In this document: positions 23,057-33,727 of the stretch, in pieces
How positions within the stretch are numbered: the stretch's first letter is position 1
Layout: each line of letters begins with the position of its first letter
Assembly: GCF_040183065.1 (NCBI RefSeq)
Contig: NC_091122.1
Coordinates: 86,763,955-86,827,954, forward strand
DNA length: 64,000 nucleotides
Source: Periplaneta americana
Lineage: Eukaryota; Arthropoda; Insecta; Blattodea; Blattidae
Direction of reading: 5' to 3'
Position numbers and translations under genes: made by a program
The notes under the pieces: generated by a model
Seen by the model: only the letters and a program-made list of their open reading frames with translations
Databases searched by the model: none
What the model was told of the DNA's origin: nothing

Positions 23057-23583
23057 AATATTGTATTGGTTTTTCTATAAGTTGAGTGCAATACGTTTTA
23101 ATATTGATTCATATGTTATTTTTCTGACTTCAGTCGCCTATCTTACAGTCGAATTAGGCGAATTTAAAAAGAAAACATTGTTCTGGTCACAAAACCAAAG
23201 TTTGAGATGAATAATACATACCTTCTATACTGTTTAGGCATAAACAATTAGAACCACTCATTACCCAGAAACAAAAATCATGTTACATGTTACATACAGC
23301 CGAACTGCATGGGACAAATTAGTCAGTGCAGTGCTATGAAATTTAGTGTTTAGATTTCACTTCTCTGCGTGTTTGTGCTGTTTGAGTTATGATATTTTCA
23401 ATTCTTGTAACTTTATAGAATACATTGACGCACTTAACAGAAGTTTCGTTCAACAAATGACGTACAAATTCAAATCTAGGATCAGAATTAGGCAGGAAGT
23501 TAAATCAAAAACATTACATTTTATCAGAGGAAAAATTCATGATATCGGTTAATCTCTTATTTTTATTTTTTTTTTATTTGTAG

Positions 23584-23770
23584 AACATTTTTAAAGACCG
23601 TTTATATAAATCAAAACCGCAGACATCAGATGAACTGCAAAACGAAATAGAAAATGAAACAGCTAATATTTTTCTCAAGAAGAGTGCAAGTGTGAATCGA
23701 AATGTGTTAAGACGCTACAAAGCCTGTCTTTCAGCAAACGATGAAAATTCTCAGCTTCATCTTTTAAAAC
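23584..23770 (+). other. Exon-like block resembling the tail of a Tc1/mariner-type transposase
   Basis: A long pyrimidine tract ending TTTATTTGTAG (to 23583) gives a strong splice-acceptor-like site, and AAAAC/GTAAGT at 23770-23771 gives a perfect donor-like site. Between them one frame is open for 62 codons, with KDRLYKSKPQTSDELQNEIE, NETANI and NRNVLRRYKACLSANDENSQ. The pattern resembles the C-terminal helix region of IS630/mariner-type transposases seen in insects (an LRRVMxNxxxRLxxCI-like pattern). It could be an exon of a host or TE-derived gene, or a chance combination around a relic. Confidence 0.45.
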
Positions 23771-25449
23771 GTAAGTATTTTTACGCACGTTGAAAATTAT
23801 AAATTGTAAAAATATTCTAATAATATTTGAGTCTTGTTCTTTCATCCTTTAACGATACGATTTATCTTGCGTATTCTTGATTTATAAGAATGTGTGTGTG
23901 TCTATTCTGTTTTTCCGATCGTGCAGTGGACCGAGTGTGGGCTGGTGCGCTGTGTAATGCCGCCTCCACTCTGCTTACATCAGCGACGCCAAGCAAATAG
24001 TTGGGTCTATAGTACAAATTATGAACAAAATATAATTCTTACAACAAAGACAAAGCAATCGATTGAAATCTGATATGAGTTGGAAAATGAAGATGTATAG
24101 TAGATGCAAGAGAAGATTCAGACGTAAGAACTAATTGTAATGTCTAAGAGGTTACTTGCTCCGTAGAACATTGGAGTGATAATCCCATGGCTTAATCTCG
24201 TAGACAGGTAGGCTAATATGGTGCAGCAGTTCGTCGTTACTTTCTGAATCGTGATAAGTTTAATCTTAAATTACAGAGAAACATGAATGAATGCGAGTTA
24301 AAATAGAAGACCTGGTACTGAGGAAAGACTTTCCCCCGCATTGCTTCTGTCCTCCACAAATTCTATTTTGACTCTACGAGATGGTAACTCAAACTATCTG
24401 GATGGTACTGTGTGTAAAAGAAGGTTTTCATACTTATGAGTTCGTTAGTGACTGAGCTTACAATTTGATCCAAGCTTGGATGTCTAAAATCCGACGTAGA
24501 GAGATCGATTTTTAAGGGCGATGAATTCCGTTTCGTGTTTCTTTTTCGATAGGGAAGTAAATATGAAAATTCATGTCGCAGATTTACAGCACGTTACAAG
24601 AATCCTGCCACTGAATAAGAGAGTTCATGTTACTTCCCAGGAATGTAAAATCTTGAATTCCTGAGATAAGTCAATGGGTCCTTATAGTTAGCATACTTAA
24701 GTTTGTTTGTGAGTTAGTACCACCCTCCAACTCTAATCTATCAATTTCAACCTAATTAAATTGACATAAATCTCACAAATTGGGAACAGGTTATAATGAA
24801 GTAGTACTGCCATGTATTTTAACTATGTGATAAATATGATTATGAATTTATTGTAAAAACGGTGTAATTCTATGAATAAAGTTCGAGTTTTCCACAAATA
24901 ACTCCCTCAACACAAATTCCAATCAGCTTCACCGGCATTCATTTACATTGAACAAAATGCTTCATAATTAAAGTGTATCCAAATTTATAATGAATAACGT
25001 AATTGAATAAATAAAATGACACTCCATATTTATACAGAATTTCTCCTAAAGAAAGCGTTATATGTCTTCTCTTGAGTATTTCAATAAATAACTAAGAGTG
25101 ATTTTTTTATTGTTTGGGCTAGTATATTGATGCAGCATAGCACGAAGAAAACTATTTTTAGTAAAATAATTAAATAACTACTTTCATTATACCTGATTTG
25201 TGGTTAACAACCCTGATTTATTACATAATGTTTGAATTATCAGTAAATACCGTATAAAGAAGATAATTGTTACACATGACTTTCGACAATATAGTTTATA
25301 AACATCAAATAAAAACTTCAAAATCTAAATTTTTCCGTGTGAGATATGAAAACAATATTACATACATTTCAGAAGAGAAAAAATTCTCTAACCGAAATAA
25401 AATATTTCCATAATAAAATCCTCAAAACAAATCTAATTAATAATAACAA

Positions 25450-25450
<1 letters not shown>
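23771..25450. other. No recognised gene
   Basis: A GC-richer stretch at about 23920-24000 and a short pseudo-coding stretch around 24310-24410 gave no match I recognise. The rest is AT-rich. Confidence 0.4.

Positions 25451-25504
<54 letters not shown>
25451..25504. repeat. (ATT)n microsatellite
   Basis: About 17 ATT units with one AGT interruption. Confidence 0.95.
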
Positions 25505-26420
25505 TTAGGCCTATTAATGTTCTTATTCAACAATAAATTTATAATATATCATTAGCAATAAACGTAACTTTTAAATATATTATTCTTTCCTATGTGTAAT
25601 AATTTCATATGTTAAATTTCTTCGGAATTCTTCAATGTAGACCTATAAATTAAAACGCTTGATTATTCTTTCTCTGTAGTCTCACGAATAAAAGTACTCT
25701 AAGTTAAATTATATTTTCTTGCAAATACCAGGTCTTAATTACTTATAAGTTCACATGGACATGCTCAAGGGATATCAGATAGACTATAACATGCCGTACA
25801 GGAAAGATTCCGAAGTTACTTTAAAAATGCAAATACTTGACCAAGAGCGGATATTAACTCTGATTATGTTTACTGATAGACGAAATAGATATTCGCCTAA
25901 AGAAGATAAGAGGAAGGCAGGTGACGAAGAAATTGAACATGGAAAAAAAAATTCAAGAGAAAGCCGCTACAGTAGAATCCACACCTGAGAATAGTAATGC
26001 GTAGACCTACAGGGCTCATCTAACAAGCTGTATACAGATAACAGCAAAAGGAACAATAGGATACAGAGAAGATGTGAGAATTAAGAAACCTTGGATAACA
26101 GGAAAGATATTGCAGAAAATGGAGAAGACGAGAGAATGAAAAAGAAATGTAAAGAAATAGAGGATCAAGAGATAAAAGGAAGATATGATTTAACGTACCG
26201 CGAAGTAAAATGTTTAGACATAACAAATAAGAACAGGTAATTCCAAGTCGAAATAGTCAATGAAATGACAGACAAACAAGAAATATTGAAGAGATGAACA
26301 AAATAGGCTATGTAGAAGAGTTATAGTTATGAGACAGGGAATCGTCCAGATGACTTAGCTTCAGAAGACGAAAAAGGATTTTCCATTCTAAGGGAATAAG
26401 TAGAATTAGCGTCTAGGGAA

Positions 26421-26684
26421 ATGAAGAATTGGAAAGCGACAGGAGTTGATGGAATTCCCACTGAATTATTGAAATACTTGGGTAAAAACAAGAAGAAATT
26501 TTATTGTTATGCAACGAAATATGAAGAGAAAGGTGAATGGTCTGAAGGTTTTACGGATACTATGTTGCTGCCAATACCGAAGAAAAATAATGCTAAGAAA
26601 TGTAACGAGTTCAGAACTAATCAGCCTGATATCGCACTCAGCGAAGGTTCTCTGCGTAATATTGAAGCGACGTTCATATTCTAA
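26421..26684 (+). pseudogene. LINE-B reverse-transcriptase finger domain segment
   Basis: This 87-codon open stretch carries the RT block GVDGIPTELLKYLGK and the segment WSEGFTDTMLLPIPKK, NAKKCNEFRT. After the latter a frameshift destroys the conserved ISLISHASKI stretch, which is visible in the next frame. The methionine is internal. It belongs to the LINE-B copy around it and is not a separate gene. Confidence 0.85.
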
Positions 26685-26830
26685 GATGGAATGACAGTTG
26701 GAAAAAGAGCAGTTTGGCTTCATGAAGGGAAAAGGTACGAGAAGAGCAATTGGACTGTTGCAAACAATCGGCGAGAGATACCTAGAGAAGAATAAAGAAG
26801 TGTATGTAGTACTTATGGACCCGGATAAGG

Positions 26831-28362
26831 TAGGGGAAACCCGGGCAAAGCGGATAAGCTAAGAACAAACAATAACACAGGCTATATTTTGGTGCTCCCG
26901 AAATAAAATCTTCATGACCTTGGTTGTGACACATGTTGTCCACATGTATAAAAAACAGCAATTCGTTTCTCGTACCTACGGACAGTGATATGATTTGAGA
27001 AAGAAAATGTAGTTAATTATTCGAATAATCAACCCGGGCAAAGTGAATATCCCTATATTATTTTCACATTACTATTTAATTTTCATTCACTGATAATACA
27101 ATTAAATCAACACATAAACACGATGTTAATGAGTTATATTAGACGACAGGAAATGTTATTTACAGCCCATTACAGCACGTTAGATTAGTACAAAATACAA
27201 ATTTGAACAAGTCGACGTTTCACTAGCACTGAAGACTTGGATTTCTTCTGCTTTTGCTCCTGCCCATAAGTTACTTCTCTTTCAACGTTTTTAATCGGTA
27301 TAGATGTAAGAACTTCAGAGCGCTGACATTTTCTTCGTTAAACTCGTATCTTTCGAGCATCCACTTCTGGCACTGGTCTCAATCAAAATAACTGACTTGG
27401 ATTCTCTTGCTGACGATGTTGAGGGTTTTGATGTAACCGGAACTGAAAATCTGAGTGTAATTGATGTATTGAATATTCCTTCAATCTCTGAAGATAATGA
27501 CATCACAGAGGTGGTTGATTCTGAGTGAACATTAACTGTTTCTTCAGCCGCTGAAGAAGCTGGCACCGCAGAATTTGTTAAATCTGAGCCAGCTGTCGTT
27601 TCGCTGATTTATATCTTAAGTGGGCAATCTGTAAATTGATCTGGAGCAATATCTTCATCAAAAAACACATTATGGTTGTATGGCCAGATAGCAGAACCAA
27701 TGATTGGATTTTATTTCTTCAAGTGCTTTCTTCATGGCTTCTTCAGACCATTTGGCTTGTTTCGTCTTCCTCTTGAAAAATTAAACCATCTGAAAACACA
27801 TTACGACCTTTTTAAGTAAACATTAAGATCAGTGTTACTGATTTATAATTTAATTTGTGTGACTTAATGCCTCCACTATGTAAAATGATCTAACACGCTT
27901 TATTACAATAGACGAATACATACAAAAATACAGTTATAACACTTAAATAGACAAATAAAGGTGGCAGGGCAAAGCGGATAAGTTATCCACTTTGTCCTAT
28001 TCACTTTGCCCGCAGACGCCATTCGCTTTTCATTTAAGGTTATACAAACATAAACATCAATAATCTTCTTCGTAAGTACGGCACTTTAGAAGTAATCGCA
28101 ACGCCTATATATTTCTATCACATAACTAAAAGTTTCTGCAGTATTGTGTGTTGTACATTTGTTTCTCTTACCTTGAAATATTTTAAGAAAACAGTCAATT
28201 TTCTTCAAACACACGCTGACGTCTTCTCTCACTAGTTAGAATGACGATAAGTCAGTTCCAGCAGCAAAATCTGGTTGGGATTCTTCCCCAACATAGCAGA
28301 AAGCGCTACCTGTTGGCGTTTTTAAGAAATATGCATAATTCTCTTTGCCCGGGTCTCCCTTA
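26831..28362 (-). mobile_element. Pogo/Tigger-like DNA transposon, deletion derivative, inside LINE-B
   Basis: The terminal inverted repeats are GGGGAAACCCGGGCAAAG at 26833 and, on the complement, AGGGAGACCCGGGCAAAG at 28360 (16 of 18 match), flanked by TA at 26831-26832 and 28361-28362. Removing it restores the LINE-B frame. Subterminal copies of GGGCAAAGCGGATAAG lie at 26845, about 27035 and 27965. The minus strand carries transposase remnants with N- and C-terminal parts joined and the catalytic core gone. It cannot move by itself; a related autonomous copy would have to supply transposase. Confidence 0.88.
27240..27785 (-). pseudogene. Pogo-like transposase relic lacking the DDE core
   Basis: On the minus strand, from 27785 downwards, the reading begins KRKTKQAKWSEEAMKKALEE, typical of the psq-type DNA-binding N-terminus of pogo/Tigger transposases. 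Within a few codons it shifts to GSAIWPYNHNVFFDEDIAPD, the short conserved block following the DDE core. A serine-rich tail follows (open frame 27315-27566), and after a frameshift an ending with KNVEREVTYG and KRRLV. The ~200-residue DDE catalytic domain is missing entirely. Family assignment rests on these two motifs and the TA duplication. Confidence 0.8.
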
Positions 28363-28606
28363 TGTGGCAGAGTGATTTGCAATAAACTTATGGGGATCGT
28401 GAAAAAAATTAGTGTAGATTGGAATGAAAGAAGGCTATTATGTAATCTTTATACGAAATTAGTAAAGGTCACAATAGGAGAAGAAATATTAGAGCAAAGG
28501 GGAATAGACAGCGGGGTAAGACAAAGATGTCAAGTTTAATATCTACTGGGAAGATTTTTCAGAATATGGAGGGGCGAAGTAGGAGAAATAAGAATAAAGT
28601 GTATAA

Positions 28607-29350
28607 GATTTGCTTATGATATGGCGTTGTTAGTAGAAGAGGAGATGATAGGTTCTAAATATTATGCTACTTGCGCTAAATGACAGCTGTGAGCAGTATG
28701 GGTTGAATATAATGCAAACAAGATGAAGACTATGGTTATCAGTAGAACATTAAAGAAGGTAAACTTGCGAATTCGAAATGAGGTAACAGAACAAGTAGAC
28801 AGTTTAGGCTGTACTAGAAGCAGTAATATGAGCTGCAGCCAGGAAGTCAATAAAAGGATAACAATGTCAAAGAAAGTTTTTAATAGAAAATGAGTACTTT
28901 CTGCAGATCTCTGGAAAAAGAACCAAGAGACTAGTTTAGTGTTGTGTGGAGTGTGACATTGCGTGGGGAGAAAAATGGACATTACGACGAAGTGAAGAGA
29001 AACGACTAAAAGCATTTAAATGTGGATTTGGACAAGAATGGAGTGTGTGAAATGGACAGAGAGAATCAGAAATGAAGCTGTCCTGGAAAGAGTGGATGAA
29101 GAAAGAATAGTGCTGAAACTGCTTAAGAAGGGAGAAAAGAATTGGCTTGGTCACTGATTGAGAATAAATTGCCTACTCATGGAAGCACTGTAAAGAATGG
29201 TAAACGGGAGAAAAGTTCGTGGCAGAAGAAATCAGATAGTAGACGACATTAAAACAAATATGTGAATCATTTGCGGATACCTGCTAAGAGGAAGGCAGCA
29301 AATAAAAAATATTGGAGAATGTTGGATTTGCAGTGAAAGACCTGCCCTTG
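28607..29350 (+). pseudogene. LINE-B RT palm, thumb and C-terminus
   Basis: This is the part after the DNA transposon. The palm motif is FAYD where the family has FADD, so one catalytic aspartate is lost. It continues VNLRIRNEVTEQVDSLGCTR-like, a MSKKVFNRK thumb remnant, RSEEKRLKAFKCGFGQEWS, WTDRIRNEAVLERVDEER, and a frameshifted copy of GHWLRINCLLMEAL. Stops occur about every 20-40 codons. Confidence 0.82.
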
Positions 29351-29455
29351 GGCAGAAAACTATGAATAAAATGAATTACAAGTTAACTTAAAATATATAT
29401 AGAATCATTGAATTCATTGCTTTTATAAAAATTAATCCTTTTTCGATATCTACAA

Positions 29456-29507
<52 letters not shown>

Positions 29508-29805
29508 ATGCGCGATGAACGTCTATCAGCCGACTGCTGCTTTCAGATTCACACGCCACAGCAGAGATGAGCGATCATCCAACCAATACAAAGATAGCTT
29601 ATGATTAGCACGATGATCCTCCCAGCCATTAGAGCTGGCTCGCTGAACCAGCGATTTCATTACTTAGTACAGCTCCACAAATTCTTAATGATACTGGGTA
29701 GGCACCGGTCGCATAGGCTATATTGACGGATAGGTTATGAGAAAATTTCTTCACCCATGAAGACTTGCTAGTCCAAGGCTCGACGCTACAGCGCTGCACA
29801 CACAT
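29456..29805 (-). mobile_element. SINE family 4 (antisense) with (ATT)n tail
   Basis: Read on the minus strand, a tRNA-like head (CCTTGGACTAGCAAGTCTTC, a degraded box B) is followed by ATGGGTGAAGAAATTTTCTC, GGTTCAGCGAGCCAGCTCTA, GGATCATCGTGCTAATC and TTGGTTGGATGATCGCTCAT. The copy at 60935-61222 follows the same order. The minus-strand end runs into TAGTATTATTATT, so the (AAT)n run at 29456-29505 is its tail. A 98-codon frame across it is accidental. Confidence 0.78.
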
Positions 29806-30085
29806 ATTAGAATTATCTGAGTGAAAACTGTTCTTGATACAGATCATGCATATAAAGTTTATTTCGACAATCTGTAAGTTAAACAGGTTAAACTTCATAT
29901 TTCGCACAGGAAGTTTATGCCACATAATTTAATTTATTTTGTCAAAGCTTAGTGGTATAATCTATTCTCAATTGTATTAATATACATCCGTAACATGAAT
30001 ATGAGACAAATTTCCGTTACACTTTATACGTATTTCGTAATTTCGTAATAAACAGCTCTTTTCCAGGAAAATATATACATACATA

Positions 30086-30145
30086 GTGTTCTGTCCAAGG
30101 GCAGGTCTTTCACTGCAAACCCCCCAGCATTCTCCAATCTTTCCC
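30086..30145 (-). mobile_element. LINE-B 3' terminus, extremely truncated
   Basis: The complement shows GATTGGAGAATGCTGGGGGG, TTTGCAGTGAAAGACC and GCCCTTGGACAGAACAC. This is the same ~55-bp 3' end as at 9831-9904. Confidence 0.82.
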
Positions 30146-31074
30146 TATATATATTACAATATTGTTTTCTTGAAGGGTCTTTCGAGAACGAAGTAATCAT
30201 ATGTTGTGGATCCGATGAAAATATTAACTTATATTTTCTTTATTAAAACTGAAAATAAGACACATTTGTAATGACAAATAGAAAATATCTAACTTACTTT
30301 TTAAATCTACGTTTTAAGCAAAAGCATGATACTAATTTTACACAAGTTTACATAACTGCTTCTAAAAATATTTTCCGACAAAGAAATTACTATTTAAATT
30401 TTACAAAAATATTTCTTAGGAAGCAATAGGCATTTATAACCAGAATTTCAGTAATCTTACTGCAAAGAATAACCTATTCCAGCCCTTACTCCTTCCAAAT
30501 AATGTTTCATCATTAACCTTAACCTTGTGTAAATGACGTGTACTGTATAACAAGTGTTTTCAGCACTCATCTTAGAAGACCGACCTCCTATGTTCATACC
30601 TGGGTTTTTATTCCTTTCAAATTAAATAATATTCTGCAAGTCCATTTGCAGATTCGCCTAGTTTTCTTAAAAATAAACTGCTTTAATTGATCTGTATTTC
30701 CGTGATTTCTAGAGTTACATAAATTATATAATATAATCCATGAAAAACCTTTCAACGTTATACATTTTTTATAAAGAAGTTTCAATTGAAAGTATAAATT
30801 TATATATATTAAGCCATTTTAAAATTTTATTTTATTGTATCCTTGTAATAGCCTGTTTGGTTTAATTTCAGATGTCATTAATGTAGATTTCTTTAAGTTA
30901 TACAATTTTTACCGAAAGAAAATTTTAGTTCTGGGAATAATTATTGTTGTACATTATACAAGTGCTTTGGTAGACATATTACCCATACCATTTTATTTAT
31001 GGCATTATCTTGTTTTATAAGCAAACTTTCGTTAAACGTGTTTTGAGCAAATAACCGAGCTATTTTATTTTACA
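30146..31074. other. No recognised feature
   Basis: AT-rich DNA. The frames on both strands at 30594-31020 have no motif I can identify. Confidence 0.45.
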
Positions 31075-31705
31075 CTCACTTACAAATGGCTTTTAAGGAA
31101 CCTGGAGGTTCATTGCCACCCTCACATAAGCCCGTCATCGGATCCTATCCTAAGCAAGATTAATCCAGTTTCTATCATCATATTTCTTGATTCGCCCATA
31201 CGCGCTACATGCCCTGCCTATCTCAAACGTCTAGATTTAATATTCCTAATTATGTCAGGTGAAGAATACAATGCGTGCAGTTCTCCGTTGTGTAACTTTA
31301 CACAACGCAGAACTGCGCGCATTGTATTCTTCATTCTCCATTCTCCTGTAACTTCATCCCTCTTAGCCTCAAATGTTTTCCTAAGCACCTTACTCTTAAA
31401 CCCCTTAACCTCTATTCCTCTCTCAAAGTGAGAGTCCAAGTTTCACAACCATACAGAGAACCGGTAATATATCTTTTTTATAGTTTTATAAATTCTAACT
31501 TTCAGTTTTTATGAGAGCAGACTGGATGACAAAAGTGCCTCAACCGAATAATAACAAGCATTTATATATATTTATTCTGCGTTCAATTTCCTCCCAAATG
31601 TCATTCTTATTTGTTACTGTTGCTTCAAGATATTTCAACTTTTCCACCTTTTCAAAGGATAAATTTCCAATTTTTATATTTCCATTTCGTATTATGTTCT
31701 GCACA
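31075..31705 (-). pseudogene. LINE-A fragment, antisense, with internal deletion and micro-palindrome
   Basis: Minus-strand LINE-A from the region around NIIRNGNIKIGNLSFEKVEK (about 31705) down to the 3' tail at 31075 (ACTTACAAATGGC complement). Compared with the copy at 20878, about 120 bp of the C-terminal region around RPRRRWEDNI is deleted at about 31172. An extra inverted 35-bp duplicate of the LHALYSSPDI codons has been inserted at 31298-31332. The open frame 31218-31439 spans the rearrangement and so encodes a hybrid with a back-to-front stretch. It is non-functional. Confidence 0.87.
31261..31332. repeat. 35-bp near-palindrome inside LINE-A
   Basis: The left arm 31261-31295 and the complement of 31298-31332 match at 33 of 35 positions around a 2-base centre (CT). 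The sequence is the LINE-A segment GAAGAATACAATGCGTGCAG and onwards, duplicated in inverse orientation. Other LINE-A copies in the window lack the duplicate. Confidence 0.92.
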
Positions 31706-32884
31706 CTCATATAAAGTGTAACAGTCTTCTTTACTACTCTATATCGAAATGGAAATTACTGAAGGGAATTGCAGAAAATAAAATATTTGAATTGTTTTCA
31801 TTATGAGAAAGTGTACTGAAAATATAAATCAAAATAGGTTTATTTCATAAATCGCAGAAGTTGAGTCGGTGCACAACATTAATTCATCACTATATCCAAA
31901 GTAAAATATTAATTGTATTGCAAAATTTTGTCTCCAAGAATGTCTATGTACAGTACATGTGAAAATGTTTTCCTATCTTTCAGCAAAATCGCTGGTACTG
32001 AATGTAACATATATTTACTTGGAAATAAGTATAATTTAAACAAGTACATTAAAAACAACGTATTACATATATTGTAAAGGTACAATTAAGATAATGAAAA
32101 GGAAACGGGTGGAATGAATTTGTTAAAAACACTGGCAGCTTACAATCTGACAGATTACAAAGAGAATATAGATATTCGATCACAATTACAAATACAGAAT
32201 GTACTGTATATTCGTACAGAAAACGATTGAGTAAGCATCTCCTGATAATGGATCCAAATCGTATGGTGACGTTGATGACGATGATGATGATGATGATGAT
32301 GATAAAAAACGAATGTACATATCAGCAACAAAAATTATATTTATTATTTTTATGAACTTACACTAACTTTCATTGCAGCTACATATTTCAAAACTGCAAC
32401 AATAATAAGCAATACAATATTTTGCATCGAAAATAATGTTATTGCAAACTTACCAAAAATTATTGTTTATCTAAATCACACATTTTGCTGTGAAACAATT
32501 TTATTATTCTTGGCGTTGATGTCGATCCGGAAGAAAATGTTCACATAACAAAGACGACAATGATTAGAACGAAGGATTTTGATTATTATCCTCGTTACAA
32601 CCCCATTCAAATCATTGTCATCCTCGTCTTGTGTTAATTCTTGTTGGATATCTGTTCCAATTGTTTTCTCATGACAATTAGTAAGTCCTCTTTTCTTAAA
32701 AACCTTCCTGTTTCTTTAACTCCACTGGTTACATTACATAACAACAAATATGTACTTCTACATCATGCACAATTCAGTATATTTAAACTGTACATACAAA
32801 TTAAAATATTAAAGAAATGATGATCTTATTAAAATCATAACTGACGTCTTGTTTTTGTTATTTTGTTATTTATTATCGCATATA
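31706..32884. other. No recognised gene; small (GAT)n
   Basis: AT-rich DNA with a (GAT)n run of about ten units at 32271-32303. No gene, RNA or element end was recognised. Confidence 0.5.
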
Positions 32885-33715
32885 CAGCGTGTTTAAAAAT
32901 ACACGGAAAAATTTCAGGGTTGAACTCCACGCATGTAGACGATAAAAATGTTAAATAAACATGGGTTCAGAAATTTATAATTATTCAAATATCAGGCATT
33001 AAATTATGCAAATTAATGGTATAAAGTCAACTTAGTATAGTACAAATTAGTCGTGGCTGATAAAGATCAATGCTCAACAGAATCTGTTAGCACTCGTACA
33101 TGGATTGTGGTAGTTTAAACACTAAAAAACTAGGCTTGGGCTCAACATTGTTGTACTGTGGACAAAATTCCACTAGTAGTCCGGCAAGAGATATATTTCT
33201 TGCACGATTGTTCCTGTGTACATTTTAGTCTTAATGTCAGTAAACACCTGGATGAACGTTATCCTGATCACTGGGTAGGTAGAGGTGGACCAATTGCTTG
33301 ACCTCCACGCTCACCTGATCTAAACCAGTTGGACTGTCTTGTGTGGGTATATTTAATATCATTATTGTATTCAACTGCTGTGTAGGATGAAGCAATACTT
33401 CATGCAAAAATTGTGAGGGGTTGTCTAACAATACGTACAACACCAGACATTTTTTAGCGTGTTCATACCTCAATGAGACGACAAGCAGACGCTTGCAGAG
33501 GGTGAGCATTTCGAACACCTCTTGTAAGGTACTGAACATGGTGCATGATTTTAAAACTAAACTGGAGCTAGTAATGTACTAACATAAAATATTTGAATGC
33601 CTGATATCTCAATAATTATCAATTTCCGGACGGATGTTTATATAACATTTTTTATCCTCTACATGTATGGAATCCAACCCTGAAAATTTTCCGTGTATTT
33701 TTAAAACACTCTGTA
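32883..33715 (+). mobile_element. Mariner-superfamily element with ~120-bp terminal inverted repeats
   Basis: The left end CAGCGTGTTTAAAAATACAC (32885) and the complement of the right end, CAGAGTGTTTTAAAAATACA (33713), begin terminal repeats that can be followed for about 120 bp. Shared blocks include TTTCAGGGTTG, CATGTAGA.GATAAAAA, ATAAACAT and ATATCAGGCATT. TA lies on both sides. Inside is only the C-terminal third of a transposase. At ~830 bp it is an internally deleted, non-autonomous copy. Confidence 0.87.
33220..33545 (+). pseudogene. Mariner/Tc-type transposase C-terminal remnant
   Basis: On the plus strand, across frames: HLDERYPDHWVGRGGPIA, PPRSPDLNQLDCLVW (the block carrying the third catalytic aspartate, SPDLNPLD in relatives), YLISLLYSTAV, DEAILHAKIVRGC, TTPDIF and RQADACRG, then GEHFEHLL at the natural end. 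At least three stops or frameshifts occur. The N-terminal DNA-binding domain and first two catalytic acidic residues are absent. It resembles a transposase group widespread in insects; the exact subfamily is not determined. Confidence 0.82.
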
Positions 33716-33727
33716 TATAAATGTATA

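Larger units (their letters stand above)
25755..29376 (+). mobile_element. Long LINE-B relic, split by a DNA transposon
   Basis: LINE-B sequence runs 25755-26832 and resumes 28361-29376. The first part covers the endonuclease/RT linker (KPWITGKILQKMEK), RT block MKNWKATGVDGIPTELLKYL, LLPIPKKNNAKKCNEFRT, EQFGFMKGKGTRRAIG and EKNKEVYVVLMDPDKV. The second resumes in frame with CGRVICNKLMGIVKKI, then GVRQRCQV, a mutated catalytic box FAYD at 28607-28620, the thumb, WTDRIRNEAVLERVDEER and the C-terminus. It ends CCCTTGGGCAG..ATGAATAAAATGAA. Frameshifts and stops are frequent. It is the longest LINE copy in the window (about 2.1 kb net). Confidence 0.9.

Noticed and set aside
29629..29925. 98-codon minus-strand frame
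   Set aside because: It overlaps the antisense SINE family-4 copy and is accidental.
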